Assembly (NCBI GenBank): GCA_018466975.1
Contig: CM031556.1
Location: 2,604,001-2,668,000 of the forward strand
Source of the DNA: Sparassis latifolia
Taxonomy: Eukaryota > Basidiomycota > Agaricomycetes > Polyporales > Sparassidaceae
DNA: 64,000 nucleotides
Direction of reading: 5' to 3'
Both the position numbers and the translations under genes were made by a program. The notes under the pieces are model-generated. The model was given only the letters and a program-made list of their open reading frames with translations, searched no databases and was not told the origin of the DNA. Positions 45,056-58,000 of the stretch are shown here, in pieces; the first letter of the stretch is position 1, and the number at the start of each line of letters is the position of its first letter.

Positions 45056-46126
45056 ATGCTCGGATCTCTATTTTCTTCCAAGTCTACTAATGAACGGAAA
45101 TACACCCATCAATCACCTCAACAGTCTCCGGAGGCCCTCGCTTCGACCGTGGCCCTAGACGACGACTCTGCCGCGCCTTCCAGCTCCCGCCCATCCATGC
45201 GCAGAGTCGTCAGTGCCCTCTCGACCCCTCACGACGCTATCCTCGCTGAGCTCCACGGTCGCCAGCCCAAGCTCGACCCCTCAGCCGGAACCGATGCGTC
45301 TACCACTACTAATCTGCCCGCTATTAATGTGGGCACCGTCACAAGTGCGGGCTCCCTGGATCTTTCAGACGCCAGGAACGCGACGGCGAGCCCCGCTGCG
45401 CAGGGCGTGCGCTCGGGCGCGCCAAGCTCCCCGGAAGCTGGGGCGGAGCCCATTTACGACCCCTTCTCCGGAGCGCTGCTGGGCGTGATAGTCCCGCACG
45501 CGCCGGATTCGGATGGCGAGCGCGCGGATGGTGGGGCGCAGTTCGATCAGGCGAAGGACGAGCTGTGGACGCATCTGTCGCGCATTCGAGAGCTGCAGAA
45601 CGAGATTGCGGGGCTGCACTTGCAGATGGAAGGGGTAGGCCTCTCTGAGGTTCGAGGCCCGAAGCGTCCTCCGGGGCCCCGCGTGCACTCTGATACAATC
45701 GGTTCGATCGACGAGTGGGAGGGCCCTGCCGAAGCGGAGGAGCATAAGAAGTACGCACGAGACGCGGAGCTCGTCAACCTCAATGAGACCTTCGTGGCCA
45801 GGAAGGCCGCCATTGACGGCGTTATGAGCAAGGCGAGTCTGCTCCCGACCTATTCGAATAGCTCCGCTTGACAGAATTTGCTCTAGCTGGACGACTTGTC
45901 AAAGTCGCTGACCACATTTCACGCTCTCCCCACTCCTGCCATGGGTTTTGGTACTTCGCGGAGTAACACCAAGGAATCGCGGACTACGTCGCCAGATCCC
46001 TACGATGCTACATCGAAAGCGACCAGCACAGCGACTTCTCCACCTCTACCACATCAAGAACCCGTCATAGTCGGTAGTCCGGCATCCTACGTACCCGATT
46101 CACCCTTGTCGCACGGTGATTCATGA
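45056..46126 (+). CDS. Unknown Ser/Ala-rich protein with a central helix, GC-AG intron
   Basis: I do not recognise it. It starts MLGSLFSSKSTNERKYTHQS. A low-complexity Ser/Ala/Thr region is followed by AEPIYDPFSGALLGVIVPH, which looks conserved, then a likely coiled coil (FDQAKDELWTHLSRIRELQN, EIAGLHLQMEGVG). A helix at HKKYARDAELVNLNETFVAR and a Ser/Pro-rich tail ending SPLSHGDS follow. The two frames join by an intron at about 45835-45891 that starts GCGAGT and ends CTCTAG, a GC-AG intron, giving GVMSKLDDLSKSLTTFHALP. The length is about 340 residues. No catalytic motif is seen. A structural or trafficking role would be a guess. Confidence 0.7.
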
Positions 46127-46530
46127 CAGAACGCTTTTTGTTTACGTACGTCTTAATGTAACTTGGACGTGGAGACGGGGCTCGTGGCGCATTCAATGGT
46201 ATTGTATATCATTTCAGGTTTGGAAAAGCTTACCCTACCGCAGTTATGGTCATGTGCAGACGGCGCAGAGCCATTCATTGAAACATTGGACATTGAGCGC
46301 CGATGCAGAGGCAGGCGGAGCTGTGCATGTCGTGCACGCTCCCGACAAAAGATGGTGGTGAGTTTCATATTTACATCCATGTGGGTCTACCATAAGTCCG
46401 TTCGTGAGTCCATGCAGGGTATCTCGGATTTCAGATGAGCTGCAAGAATAATTAACATGCAGAACAGGTAATTGTAGGTAATTATGTCCGACTGAGTCCA
46501 TGCTTCAGCCCCAGCTGAAGAGACGCACGA
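46127..46530. other. Convergent 3' intergenic region
   Basis: Lies between the ends of the coiled-coil gene and the rhomboid gene. It probably holds both 3' UTRs. I see nothing else. Confidence 0.35.
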
Positions 46531-48670
46531 TCATACGCTTGATGAGGATGTCATTGACAATCCTGCACATCGAGTGAGCACCAATCCAAGTATTCTTCAA
46601 GTAAACAACAGAAGACATACCGGTTCTGTAGCAAAGAACGAATTAATCAACATGGTCGGCAGCGTTATCTCGGGTAATAAATAAAAGACATACCCTTGAC
46701 AGTGGTTGTTGGCGGACGTGGGTATACAAGAAAGGTATCGGCACCAAGAGCATGCTGATTACTGTTAGCGATAGCCATTAAACACGCAACCAAACAACCA
46801 CAACGCACCGGCATACGGGTTCGATGTGTAGAAATTGCGTATCAAAACAACGAAAAGCACTATGGCGAGGGGTATAGCTGCGACTCGGAAGCACCAGATG
46901 GTGGTCCTATGCCTCACAGTAGCGCTGATGATCGGATAGAACACCATGCCCACGAGTAGTCCCATCAACAAACCGCCGAGATGTGCTGCAAGCACAAACT
47001 AGGATTAAGACTTTACTGAAAAAGAGGCGCTGTACTGACCAAAGTTATCTACGTCTAAGAACGAAGGAGGGATTCAGGAAAGAATACAAATGATCTTCGA
47101 CTGATAGACTCACAAGGGATGAATCCAAGGCCGATACCAATGATGAGCTCGACGATCATGAACATGAGCTAAAGAGTGACGAGCCCAGGCATTAGCTCTG
47201 CAACATACGCGGTATCGGGAACCTTACCTTCCTGACAGGTCTGTACTGGTACTTCCAGTGCGCCAACAAATCCACCCACGCCACCTACAAGTGTAAAAGT
47301 TGATTAGGACAACATGTAAATGCAAAGACGCTTACTGCTGTAGTGCCAAAGATGGCCCCGCTAGCCCCCACAGACGGGGCGCCGACTAGAGCAAAGTTGC
47401 CACCGAGAACGTTGCTGCGTCTAGACTGAGCACACCTTACCAATCGTGGGAGATTGTCGACAACACTCACCCGAAGATGCCAGCAGCGAAGTATAGGACA
47501 ATGAAGGTAATGGAACCCATTTCCCGTTCAACCTGAGAAGATGTTATACGAATCGCTGTAGAGAGATTGAAACACTAACTTGGGCAGAGACGGTCAGCTG
47601 TGCCAGCATGTTCAGCGCGTAGTGCACGATGCCTGCGTGCAGGAAGACGGGGGTAACGAATCTAAAAATTACGGATAGTTTAGTCGGGGTAAAAATCGAC
47701 GAAGGGCGAATGCCGGAACTGACCTGAACGACTGGTCCGGCGCCTTATCATGGAAACCACCAAATCCGCAGATGTTCTCCAGAGGACATATTCTGTCTGG
47801 AGGGTTGGCTGTGTCATTCAAACCTGTATGATAACTTGAGTAACGATGCATGAGAAGTTGGAAGTAAGACCCACAAGGAAACTGGGTGGTCAATGGTACC
47901 CCTTGAACCAGCTTCATGCAGGGCGGAAAGCGTGCTCCCAAGTTGATCAGCGCATACTCTGATGGCCCTAGCATGGGATTTACGACAGGCTGGATGTGAT
48001 AGTTTAGACCCTGCAGTGCTCGCAGAAATAGCAACGTACCTTGAACGACACTGGGGTGCCCTGTGCCTTTCCATTAACCACGAGCTCGTACACCAGGACT
48101 CCCAGCATAGCTATTGACAGCAGCCAGACTGCACAATATGAATAAATCGCATACAAAGAATGTCTATATTCCTGACACACCTACGATGGGGTACTTCTGT
48201 ATCCCAACCCCCCTTTGCTTATCTGCTATTCGCTGTTCTAGTGGATACTTTCCTAAGTATCTCTCGAACATGGTAGGTGGCTTCTCAGACTGAAAATGAG
48301 AGCGACCCGCGTCGAAGGGCTCGGCATATTCTGCCCGTACTTGTCAGACTGCAACCCCGGGCTCAAGGGATACATACTCACCGAGATCCTGGAAAGCAAC
48401 TGTTTTTACGAGAGGCACAGGTTTCTCCTCCTTGAACGTTTCCGTAGACTGTCCAGGACCGTACTCGGGGTTGTCTGTGTAAGAAGTGTACCTGTACGCT
48501 GGATCATAGCCATTAACAGGCGGTTCCAATGACTTCTGGATGTCTTGCTCGCTGGGCTGCAGCAGATGCGTTGTTGATGCGCTGCGGCTGTGGGGGTGAT
48601 GTGTGAGGCTTGCGTTAGGGCCGCTAGTGGCATAGTCCGGGAGGTCGTGCGGGGCATCTTCAGAAGACAT
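46531..48670 (-). CDS. Rhomboid-family intramembrane serine protease
   Basis: Multi-pass membrane protease, probably of the secretory pathway. It starts MSSEDAPHDLPDYATSGPN with a disordered cytosolic N-terminus. After KYPIV and the first helix (VWLLSIAMLGVLVYELVV) comes a lumenal loop with Cys pairs (GARFPPCMKLVQG, RICPLENICGFGGF). The core follows: FVTPVFLHAGIVHYALNMLA with conserved His and Asn, GAPSVGASGAIFGTTA with the nucleophile Ser in GASG, and YVDNFAHLGGLLMGLLVG with the catalytic His in AHLGG. A Cys-rich tail (ACSWCRYLSCIPTSANNHC) ends SSSSV. About ten introns, several very short, are needed. All catalytic residues are present, so an active enzyme is expected. The substrate is unknown. 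Confidence 0.88.
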
Positions 48671-49060
48671 GGTCGTGAATTGATCCGGTAGGAGAAAGGT
48701 AAGGAATGTCGTGTGCTCTCAAAGCTACAGGACAAGATGCTCGAGGTCAACTAGAAGAAGCTGCACGCGCATGTTCAATGCCGTTAATAAATCCTGGTGA
48801 AGCTGTGCCACGCCAAGCGATAGCGCGCACCGCTCAAGCCGCAGTCTCTCAGATCATAAAGCGCTGTCACGGTGGCAACACGACTATACTTTTGCTTCCG
48901 CGAGCACATCCAACGGGCCCTCCGTGTTGCGGCTAACTAGTATTCTACTTGTGGTCAGAATAAACGGGACTATGCGTATAAATATACAGATTGTACTATC
49001 AGATCATGGAAAGAAAGCGAATGCAGGGAGACACGACTAGCAAATAAGCACAAAATTGAT
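48671..49060. other. Intergenic region upstream of the rhomboid gene
   Basis: Holds the rhomboid promoter and the 3' UTR of the ankyrin-DIL gene. No gene or repeat seen. Confidence 0.35.
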
Positions 49061-52000
49061 TTAATTCCACCCAACGGCTGTTGGCTCGATGGGCGTAGAG
49101 CCAACACTGGCTCGCCCCCTGCTACGTGTGGAAGGTTTTCTTGTGAGCGGAGTGAGGTGGGTGATCAGCGCCGGCTCCAGGTCGCCGTGATACGACTGGG
49201 GATCATCTGAAGAGCATGGAGGTGGCGGCCTCTCCACCTCTTCTTCTTCCAATTCGACAGGTCGGGTCCACCGAGCAGCCGAGCGTGAGCCATCGATCCA
49301 CTGAAGCGTGGTGACCCCCACCTCACGTAACTTTCTGTTCCTCAGACGCCAGGCCATCGCTCCGCGAGACCCGAAACTGCCGCGACTCGTAGTCGTCGCG
49401 GTAGAATCTAGACTGAAACGCGCATCATTACGCTTTTCCTCGTCCGGATTCGTTCGCGTCACAGGCAGCGCGCCTAACATTCGCGGATCTGAGGGCAAAA
49501 GAAGCGGGAGCATGAACCTTGAATCCAGGAGCTCGCCAAGCGGTTCGGGAGCCTTCATTGGCTCCCAGGATGACTTCTCTTGAGTCGTGTCGAAGAGTGC
49601 GTCGATGCCCCGCTGGGCCGCAGATGTTTCGTGAGAAGTCGTGACAGAAACACTGTCCGAAGCTATCGAGACGTCATGCAACGAAGGAGAGCGGCTGACA
49701 TTGTCGTCGCGATCACGTTCCCGCTCGACAATCTGATTATGCGCGCACCGATGAAGGCGTTTGTTTAAGCTCTCAACATCCTAGCTTTGTAACTGTCACT
49801 TACCTCCTTGCGCAGCGCTTCAACGCCCAGTTTGACTCTGTGTCTCTCCCAATCTTTTTGCAGTTGTGCAAGATATTGGTTGCATTCTTCGGTCATCCGA
49901 GGCTCGTTAACCTCATATCTGTAATCGCGCACAGCACGACGCATCTGAGACGACTGGCATGAGCTTGACAATCAGTCAACATGGCTTCATAATTACCTGC
50001 AGAGGATTGAGGTTTTTAAGCGTCTGGATGGTAGCAATCAGGTTCGGAAATTCACTGATGGAAGACAGGCTCTGTAGGACAGTCAGTATGGAACACTGTA
50101 ACGGCGAAAGAGACTTAACTTGCACCCAAGTCAAGAGATCCCGCACAGGAGCAAAATGTGATACAACTCCACGAGGCAACTGCATCTCCCCTACCCACTC
50201 TTCCAGCACACTCAAATTCATGCTGATCTGCACTGCGCGAGACCTGATCGATCACAATTCAGACCACTCCAAGAGTACTCGGCTGATTCACACACCGGCA
50301 GAGGTATTTCTTGCGTGTCAGGACACGATTAAATGTCTCGCCTAATAATAGACCGTCAGAATTTTCCTATGTATGAGCGACAATACTCACATGCTGTCCA
50401 GTACATGACCTGAGACCACAGTTGAACGATTAGACTGGGATTAATGCCAGATAGTGTAAGCAGTGTATGCAGAGCGGTCATGAATGAAGTAATATCTCGA
50501 GGAGAAGGTGGAGGAGGAGTGGAAGTGTCGGTGAAGAGGGACTGCAGAGGAGCAGCGGAGGAAGGAGCACGCGCCCGAGTGAAAGTCTGTCTCAATGATG
50601 CAAAACTCCTCGTGGTTGGAGGTGATGAGGATACTTGAGACGGCAAGGAGGGGGAGGGAGGTCGACTAGGGAATTTCGGAGAAGGCAGGTTGCGGCCGGC
50701 TGAAGGGTTCGCCGACGAACCATTCACAATCGCCTTCTTCTTGCTCCCAAAGGATCGGAGAAAAGACCATTCCGACTCAAACTGTATGGACTCAAATTCA
50801 CTGGAAAGCGGTGAGTAGTCCAGCAAGGCCGCGTCCAGTAGCTGGTCGATTTTTCTCTCCGCTAAGCGGATGATAAACACTAATGGCTAATTAGCTACTG
50901 GCGAGGTTCGTAATGAATGAACATTACCGAAGACGGAGTTGATGATCTCCTCGATCAGAGCGAACGAACCCAGGTACTCGCACGTCCCACTGATGGTATC
51001 GTCGCAGCGCATAACATGGAGCCAAACCGTCGTATTATACAGCCAGAAAATCAGACAAGTCGCGTCTTCTGCTCTATTCTGGACAAAAAGGAGAATATTA
51101 TTCGTTGACCCAGAGGCAAGAGAAAACTGCTCACGAAGAAGGCTTCTTCAATAGTGTCAGTGGCACCTATGATCAAGTCCTCAACCCAATTATGGTCGCA
51201 GTTCAGACATGCAAACCGAGCAAGCATGTACAGCGCATTCGCTGGTTCTGCGTTGCGCAGCGATGGCGGGAAATCGGTGATCAAGGACTGGAAAATATCT
51301 GGCAAGGATTGAGGCGAGAAGACCAGCATAGTGGTATAATCTGGTGTTGGCGTCTGCCTCTGGGTGAGACGTGGTACATCCGTAAGGCGAAGAGGACCTA
51401 CGAAAGAGAAGCTGCTGCTCTGCTCTTCTCCGTCTTCTTCGTCGGATAAATCCGCGAACACATCATACTCAGTGTGGCCCCACCACCTTGGGCTGATTCC
51501 CAGCACTTTCTCGATGTCGTTTTGTACGCTCTTCTTCTTTCCTAACCGCCGCCTCCGTTGCTCAAAGGAGCGCCTCTGCTGTTCCATCCTCCCGCCCTTC
51601 CAACCGGCTTCACGCATCGCCTCTTCCAGGAGTAACGCAACATCCTCCCTCCCAGGAACGGTAGAATGTGCGGTGACAATGTCAAGAGCCGTCAATTGGC
51701 GCCTAGTCAATGAAAGGGAAAGAGAGCCATGCGTGAGCAAATGTGACACTAAGGTCGGAGGTGCAAGCAGGGAAGCATAATGGAGTGGAGTCCATCCAGC
51801 TGGTGTTCTGTCAGTCAATTAACGTTCTCAACAGGAGAGAGATGATGTCGAACCCTGGTCGGAGACGTTGACGTCGCAGCCCTCGGATATAAGCAGTCTA
51901 ACACACTCCTCTCGTTCGATATCTCTGTCACATTCTGACCCAAACCCAAGGATGGTGATGCTGATCAGTCCGAGACCGTCTTCGTCTTGTTTCGTGAGAT

Positions 52001-52226
52001 CCACATACGCCTGGGCATGGGGATCTGTGAGCAAGAAGGAGAGCAATGTCATATCCGCAAAGAGACACGCCCGCGTGACGCAATGGGACACCAGTTCAGC
52101 CTTCTGCGCCGGCGCAAGTCCAACGTTGGGCGAAAGAAGATGAGCAGTCTGCGATGGACTTGGGTAGAGTGGCTGAAGATCTGGTTCCACAGTCAGATCA
52201 ATCGGCGTGAGGGATGAGGATGCCAT
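49061..52226 (-). CDS. Ankyrin-repeat and DIL-domain protein
   Basis: Probable membrane-traffic or cytoskeletal adaptor. The DIL domain is otherwise the cargo domain of class V myosins, but no motor is present here. It starts MASSSLTPIDLTVEPDLQPL. Ankyrin units lie early (CVRLLISEGCDVNVSDQ, intron, AGWTPLHYASLLAPPTLVSH, DVALLLEEAMREAG). A charged linker with FADLSDEEDGEEQ follows. The DIL-type helices run from LPDIFQSLITDFPPSLRNAE through LTFWLYNTTVWLHVMRCD, ERKIDQLLDAALLDYSPLSS and VQISMNLSVLEEWVGEMQLP to SSISEFPNLIATIQTLKNLN. The C-terminus is Ser/Arg-rich and ends STPIEPTAVGWN. About eight introns were inferred. Frame choices near 50240-50400 are less certain. Confidence 0.82.
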
Positions 52227-52971
52227 GAAGAATGCCCTGTGTAAGCCAATCCTCCAAAGAGTTGTATCGATATCAGAAAGAGGATCCAGCAACGTAGGAC
52301 TGCGCAAACGCGTCGGGGACTTTGCAACGTTGTCAACCGCGCCGTATCGCGTGAAAGGAGGGTCGTCTCACCTGATTCAGAAACCGACCGCTGGTCTCCG
52401 TCAATCGTGAAGAGCGTTGACAACAGGTTTCTGCAGTTCAAACAAGAGCTGCAACGAGGGTGCTTGGTGGTGCCAGAGTTGTTGATTCAAGGAACAACTC
52501 GTAGTGATGTACTAGCAGTGATTCGCTTCGCGTTCTATGGGCGCCTATTCGCTCCCGCCTTTGATCTCCATCGGAGAAATTGCATTGATCTGGTCTGGAC
52601 TTTACCAGGCCCTATAAGACCTTACAGGCTTCGTCAGATGTCAAAGATGCACCAGGCTTGTAGACGACCTGATAAGCAGTAGTAAAACAATGCGCGGATT
52701 TTCCAGGGCCCCGAGTCTGGTGAATCTCAGAAAGTCTTGTTGAGTATGACAGACTCTCGGTTTACTTTCAGACCTGGGAAGGACCACTAAGTCTTGGGGC
52801 ACCTCGTCAGACGTGCCGGAGAATATAAGCATATCCACCAATTGTTCAGAGCCAGCTGGCTCGCGGTATTGCACCAGGCTGGCTCATATATAGGGCATGG
52901 CTTATTAGGTCCTTGTGGATCACGATAATAAATCAAATCCTATTTCATTCCCAATACAAAACGGTTACAAT
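52227..52971. other. Promoter of the ankyrin-DIL gene and left flank of the transposon
   Basis: The left part should hold the promoter of the ankyrin-DIL gene. The right part must contain the left end of the transposon whose genes begin at 52972. I could not identify a terminal inverted repeat by eye. A short inverted pair (CAGCTGGCTCGCGG near 52854 and CAGGCTGGCTC near 52877) is probably incidental. Confidence 0.3.
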
Positions 52972-54706
52972 TTACTGTCCATGGGCCTCCTGGGCAGCGC
53001 GAGCTTCTGCTGCCGCCTTCGCCGCTTCCGCCACTGCTAAGGCAGCACGAGCTTCCGCCGCTGCAATACTCAAGCGTTCCAAATTGGCCACGTCCTGCAC
53101 GGAAGTCGAAGAAGGTTGCGCAGCGGTGGCCTGGATGATGACAGGTCCAACCGCTCTGACGGAAGCCGAGACAGATATAGAGGCTGATGCCGCCGTTAGA
53201 GTGGCACTCGTTGCCGCCTTCGCCCTCTTGAGCTGCTCCAGGTGGTGATTTCCTGTACGTTGCGCCGCAGTGTGGTTCTCGGGGAAGATACGACTGTCCT
53301 CGAGTATTAGTGTGACTTAGCGATAGAGAATATAGCAAGACTCACCGGTTCCACCATCCGAGAAGGTCCTCCACTTCCTCATGAAACTCCGGATCTGCGA
53401 AAAAAGCGCAGATACTTCGATAAAATCCAATGCAGTGGTGGTCCTTGCTAAACTTGTTAAAGACAGTTGCCGAGCAGAGTGCGAACATCAGCTAGAAGCA
53501 GTCTGATTACTAAGTGAATACAAACATGAGAGGTAGTGTTCACCTGGCAGGCGGAATATGCGATGGAATGTGGAGTCACAACTGTCATTCCGTTCAATTC
53601 GGCATTACCGGAGCGGGTAGATCGATTGGGTGACCCGGGCGTGATGTTCTCATCATGCGGCTTCTCCTCGTCGGAATTGGCCAGCGACGGACTCAAAAAA
53701 ATGTGTATGAATGTCTGTGGAGCAACGTCATGTGAACGGCTATAGAATAGACGACAGAGGACACGCACTCGCACCAGCAGGGGTCCACGCAACATCCCAA
53801 CCCATGGGAGGTCGGCGTTGTAGGTGCCCGAATATACAAACACAGGCCAGTCCGTACCGTCTACAGGACGACCATCAATCGTGGCAGTGTGTTCTTTCAG
53901 TGCCTGCTGAACTCTGAAAAGGTGTCCAATGCTATTGTAAGTGCTCTCCAAGTTCTCAAGTTTGAGACTTACTCGAGATCGTTGTAATCTAACACTGCTG
54001 GACAAAGAAGAGCCCCCGTCACCGGATGATTGAACCCTCGTCCTGGCTTGCGCTTCGGATTGATATCCTTCCCCGATGCAGCAATATCCTTTCGGAGCCA
54101 GGTCACGACTGCCGTCTTCAAGCTGGAAGTGTCATCAGAGCGAGCACAGGCCATACCATCTTGCAGCTTAGTGCCATGCGGAATATAATGTCAGCACGAG
54201 ATGCATGCAAGGGTATGCAAAAGTAAATGTACTTACCACAGTAGCGACCTCTTTCGCATCGGACTTGCCATAGAAGATATCATCAAGGACATCATGGATC
54301 ATACCGTTCAATTTCTGGTACGCTGCCCAGTTCCGGTTACACCTATCAAACATTTTAGGAGTACCCAGAATGGTGCATCAAGTTCGACGACGTACTCTTC
54401 ATCGTAATTTGCCTCACTGTGCGGCCCTTTGCTCAAATTGTCACGAGAAATGCCCTCATTGATGATAACGGCCATGAGCGTGAATGCCTCAACGGTGCGA
54501 GCGAAATGTTTGCCGTGTCTGTGGAGCATGGCCAGCACAGGGTCCAACTTGCCTTTCTTTGCGCGGCCTCCATCGGTGAAATTGATGTCGATGAGGGTGC
54601 GTTTGGTACCCTGCGCCGAGGAAGCAGTCGGGGCAGTGGTGGAGTCAGCAGGCGGAGCCGTGTTTGCAAGCATAGTAGTGCCCAGGGCACCCGTAGGGGC
54701 AGACAT
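52972..54706 (-). CDS. DUF6698-like protein, probable transposon accessory gene
   Basis: Function unknown. It starts MSAPTGALGTTMLANTAPPA, has a low-complexity lead, and then the basic GGRAKKGKLDPVLAMLHRHG. The middle and end match what I recall of DUF6698 proteins of mushrooms: QDGMACARSDDTSSLKTAVV, KRKPGRGFNHPVTGALLCPA, GRPVDGTDWPVFVYSGTYNA, LNGMTVVTPHSIAYSACQLM and the FYRSICAFFADPEFHEEVED helix. The last exon is an Ala-rich helix ending AARAAQEAHGQ-like (RAAQEAHGQ). Five or six introns are needed. No catalytic residues can be named. Its place just behind a transposase and on the same strand suggests that it travels with the element. Confidence 0.75.
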
Positions 54707-55065
54707 GGCAGCAGTGAATGGCTTGTCGGAGAGGGAAAGCTTGGGGAGACTGCATGAGAGCAGCCGCTTATATACCACAGCCAGTTACGGTCACGTTTCA
54801 TCGGTGTTGAACATGGTTCAACCAGATAACGATCTGCGACGCGTTCAGAAAGATGGTCACATGTAGCGTGTAAAAGCAAATACCTCACAAGCATGGCGCA
54901 CATGTGTTGATGATATACCTTGAAAGGGGATGACCAACGTCGGCACACCGGTCTCGATCTCGGCAGTATGGTGCTAGGCACAATGAGCAGTGAACAAAAT
55001 CTTCCGATCCCGAGAGTTCAAGCTGTAAACATTGAGAGTCCTTGTTGTACAACACTCTGCCATTC
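54707..55065. other. Spacer between transposase and DUF6698 gene
   Basis: The spacer holds the 3' end of the transposase transcript and the likely promoter of the DUF6698 gene. No separate gene seen. Confidence 0.3.
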
Positions 55066-58000
55066 TCATAAATCAGCATAGCCATCGCTATCATCCAACT
55101 GAGAGGTATCTCCATCGGACTCCTCCTCGGATTGTAGTGAACTCTCCGAGGTGTCATCATCATCCCTGGGCTCGATCATAAGAATGGTCTCGTCTTCAGC
55201 CACAGGTGGCTCGGGGAATGCAGGGATGATAGGTGACACCGGTGGGGGAGGCTTATCGATAACTTCACCCTCTTGAGACTCGTGAGCAATGTCGAGTGTT
55301 GGTAGAGGTAGAACGGTTTCCATGGTGCTGCTGAAACCTTGTTTGTGCCCTATGCCACAACCCATGTATCGCATCATCATATCCCGGTCCACAAATCTCA
55401 AAGAATTTCAGAACAGGGAATAGCCAGAAGGACTGACCGACACTCACCGATTGACGTAGAACCTATCCCAATCATCTGTCTCCTTCTCCCGCCACGCAAG
55501 CCGTGAGTGCTGAAGAAGAGTGTTTGTGCGGCCTAAAGCAAACACTGGTATAAGATGGCACGCCCGCAATATGTCAGCAGGATCCAGAATGCCAAAAGCA
55601 CCATTGTCAGATGCAGGTATAAAGCCAATGCGATCGAGGCGTCGTGCGTGCCAACCTCCACACCAATCCGGGTCTTCCCCGAGCCAGCGCACCAGGAGAA
55701 ATTCGACACGCTTGGGGATTTCATCTGAGCGTGTATTCGGGCTGAGGTCTACCGCATTAATATGGTAGATGCCGAGAACACGCGCATACCAGAATGGATG
55801 TGCATGAGGATCATCATTATCGGCCAGTACCATGACATCACGGCGAGCGGTGGAGGGATTGATAGTGTCCTGGGCGCGACGCACATCATACGTGGTGTAG
55901 TTGATCGTCAAAGTTTGGTGAGCATACATGCGATCGTCCTTGATCACCACAGAATCGCGGTCAGTATCAGTCCAAGTCTGTGGACCTTCACCTAGATTGC
56001 GAGGATGAAATGACTGCAGGACGTGATCCTTGAGTTTGCGCAAAAAGCTCTAAAGGGTGACATAGTAAGTGCTGAGGGTTCATTCAAGAAGGGAGACAGC
56101 TTGCCTGAATAGCAGGATCACCGTGATGCTGGCGTAGCCATGGGCCTATATATACGACATTCTTCTGGGATACTGCAATGGCATGGTGGAGATGCGAGCG
56201 CGCAGGTTCCTCGGGTTCGTGAACCAAACACGAGGATTCGGTATGCTCACCCGCCTCATTGGCAGCATGCTCTCCGATTGCATGAATACGGGCCTCGCGC
56301 CGTTCGATGCTTGCCAGCTGCGCGATAAAATCTTTCTTGCTTGTTCGCTCAAATCGTCGTTTGGCCCTACGGTGTTCCATTTCACCCTTACCATGATGAC
56401 AAGGCATGTGTATGAGCAATCATTTGAGCATCAACGACTGCTCGCACTCACAATCTGCGTGGTGTATGAGTCCGTTGTGCCGTACACACGGATATACCAG
56501 GGATAATCTCCCAATGAATGTGCCTTATACGTGTTCATGTTGAATTCTTTCCTCCGTCGACTCTTCAAGGAGTCTGCGGAAGGACCTTGTGCATTGCCGC
56601 CTGTGGGTACGAGAGTCCCAGATTTCATCTTTCTGGCTGCCTGTCGCACACGAGCCGCGCTCTCCTTGGGGAGCTCCGTAGTCTCGAAATTCTGGCACGT
56701 CACAGCTTGAAAGCACCGCAGAATCTTTCCGAAATCTGATGTCACCGCCTCTGTGATCTTCACCGTACGTTCTGTATGCATGCGCAGTTTGTGCAACCCG
56801 TGGAGATATGCCGCAGTAAACAGGACATCCTGTATAATTTCGTCATGTGGACTGGAAAGCAGGCCGTCAAAGACAGGGATGATGCACTGTTGACAATATC
56901 GTACTATTAACCCAATGCCTATGAAGAGTGCATCCAAATCCTCACCTGCAAGATATCTTCATAATTATGTGCGGCAAGCTTCTTGAATTCGGAGACGTTG
57001 GTGTCAAACTGGCGAATTGTATCACGCCCGAAGATCGGCACTTGTCGAAACCTGGTCAGGTTGTTGGTTTAGTACACAGGTCAATATGTTACAAGCTAGA
57101 CTCACCGTGCATCAAACTCCTGGATTTTGCCACCCTTCGCAGCAATGAGTATCCTAACTAAATGCAGGATGATTGCCTTCCAAACCCCAAGTTCCCACTC
57201 ATGCATGACATCCGGTAAGAAAATGATAAATAGATTCGTTAGAAATTCGGCCAGCCTGGAGGCAAAGGCATTCTACCGATCCCCGTGAGCTACTGATTGG
57301 CACCATACAAAGAAGAGCCGTTGACACACCTCAGTTGGTACCCATGACTCGGACTGAAGGAGGTTGTCCACGGCTGTGCTATTGACCGCAAACCCCAGAT
57401 CATACACAAACTTGCGCGCTTGCATCACCTTGCGCCGCCGTTCAGGATCATCCACCCGTCTCTGTGTCTCTCGTCGATGCATGTCTGCAGCAGTCCCCAG
57501 CTGATCGATCTTGGCTTTTGGTACCAAGCAACGGGGACATGGGCAAGCCCCCATATCACGCACTGTGGCCAGCAACACTCTAATAAACCAGTGTCAGACC
57601 TCAATTTTCACAGAATATGAGATACGCACTTCTCCGGGTAATCTGCTGAATAAGTAAATAGACGCAGATAGAGACGTCGTCGGATGCCATCTCCACACAT
57701 CACGACTATACCATGCCGACACGCCTCCTCAAACCGATCTCCAAGCAGCAACTTCCAGATTGCATGCATCAGCTCGCGTCGACAATGGGTGATCAAAGGC
57801 TTGGACCCCTCTTTGCCGAACTGCTTGCGGATAAAGTCTTGAATGTTGTCGGGTAACTGCAATGTGTACTTAGCATGACATTTCAGTGTGAATGCAATCA
57901 TTGGGATGCACACCTTTGGTATGTACGCCACATGATGACAAGCTCGCGAACTTGGTTTGCCACGCTCATACTTCGACTGATTCCCAAAGAGTAGATATAT

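Noticed and set aside
52940..53338. Minus frame rich in Gly, Ser and Cys over the end of the DUF6698 gene
   Set aside because: The Ala-rich frame of the DUF6698 last exon over the same bases fits the upstream exons. The other frame has no splice partner.
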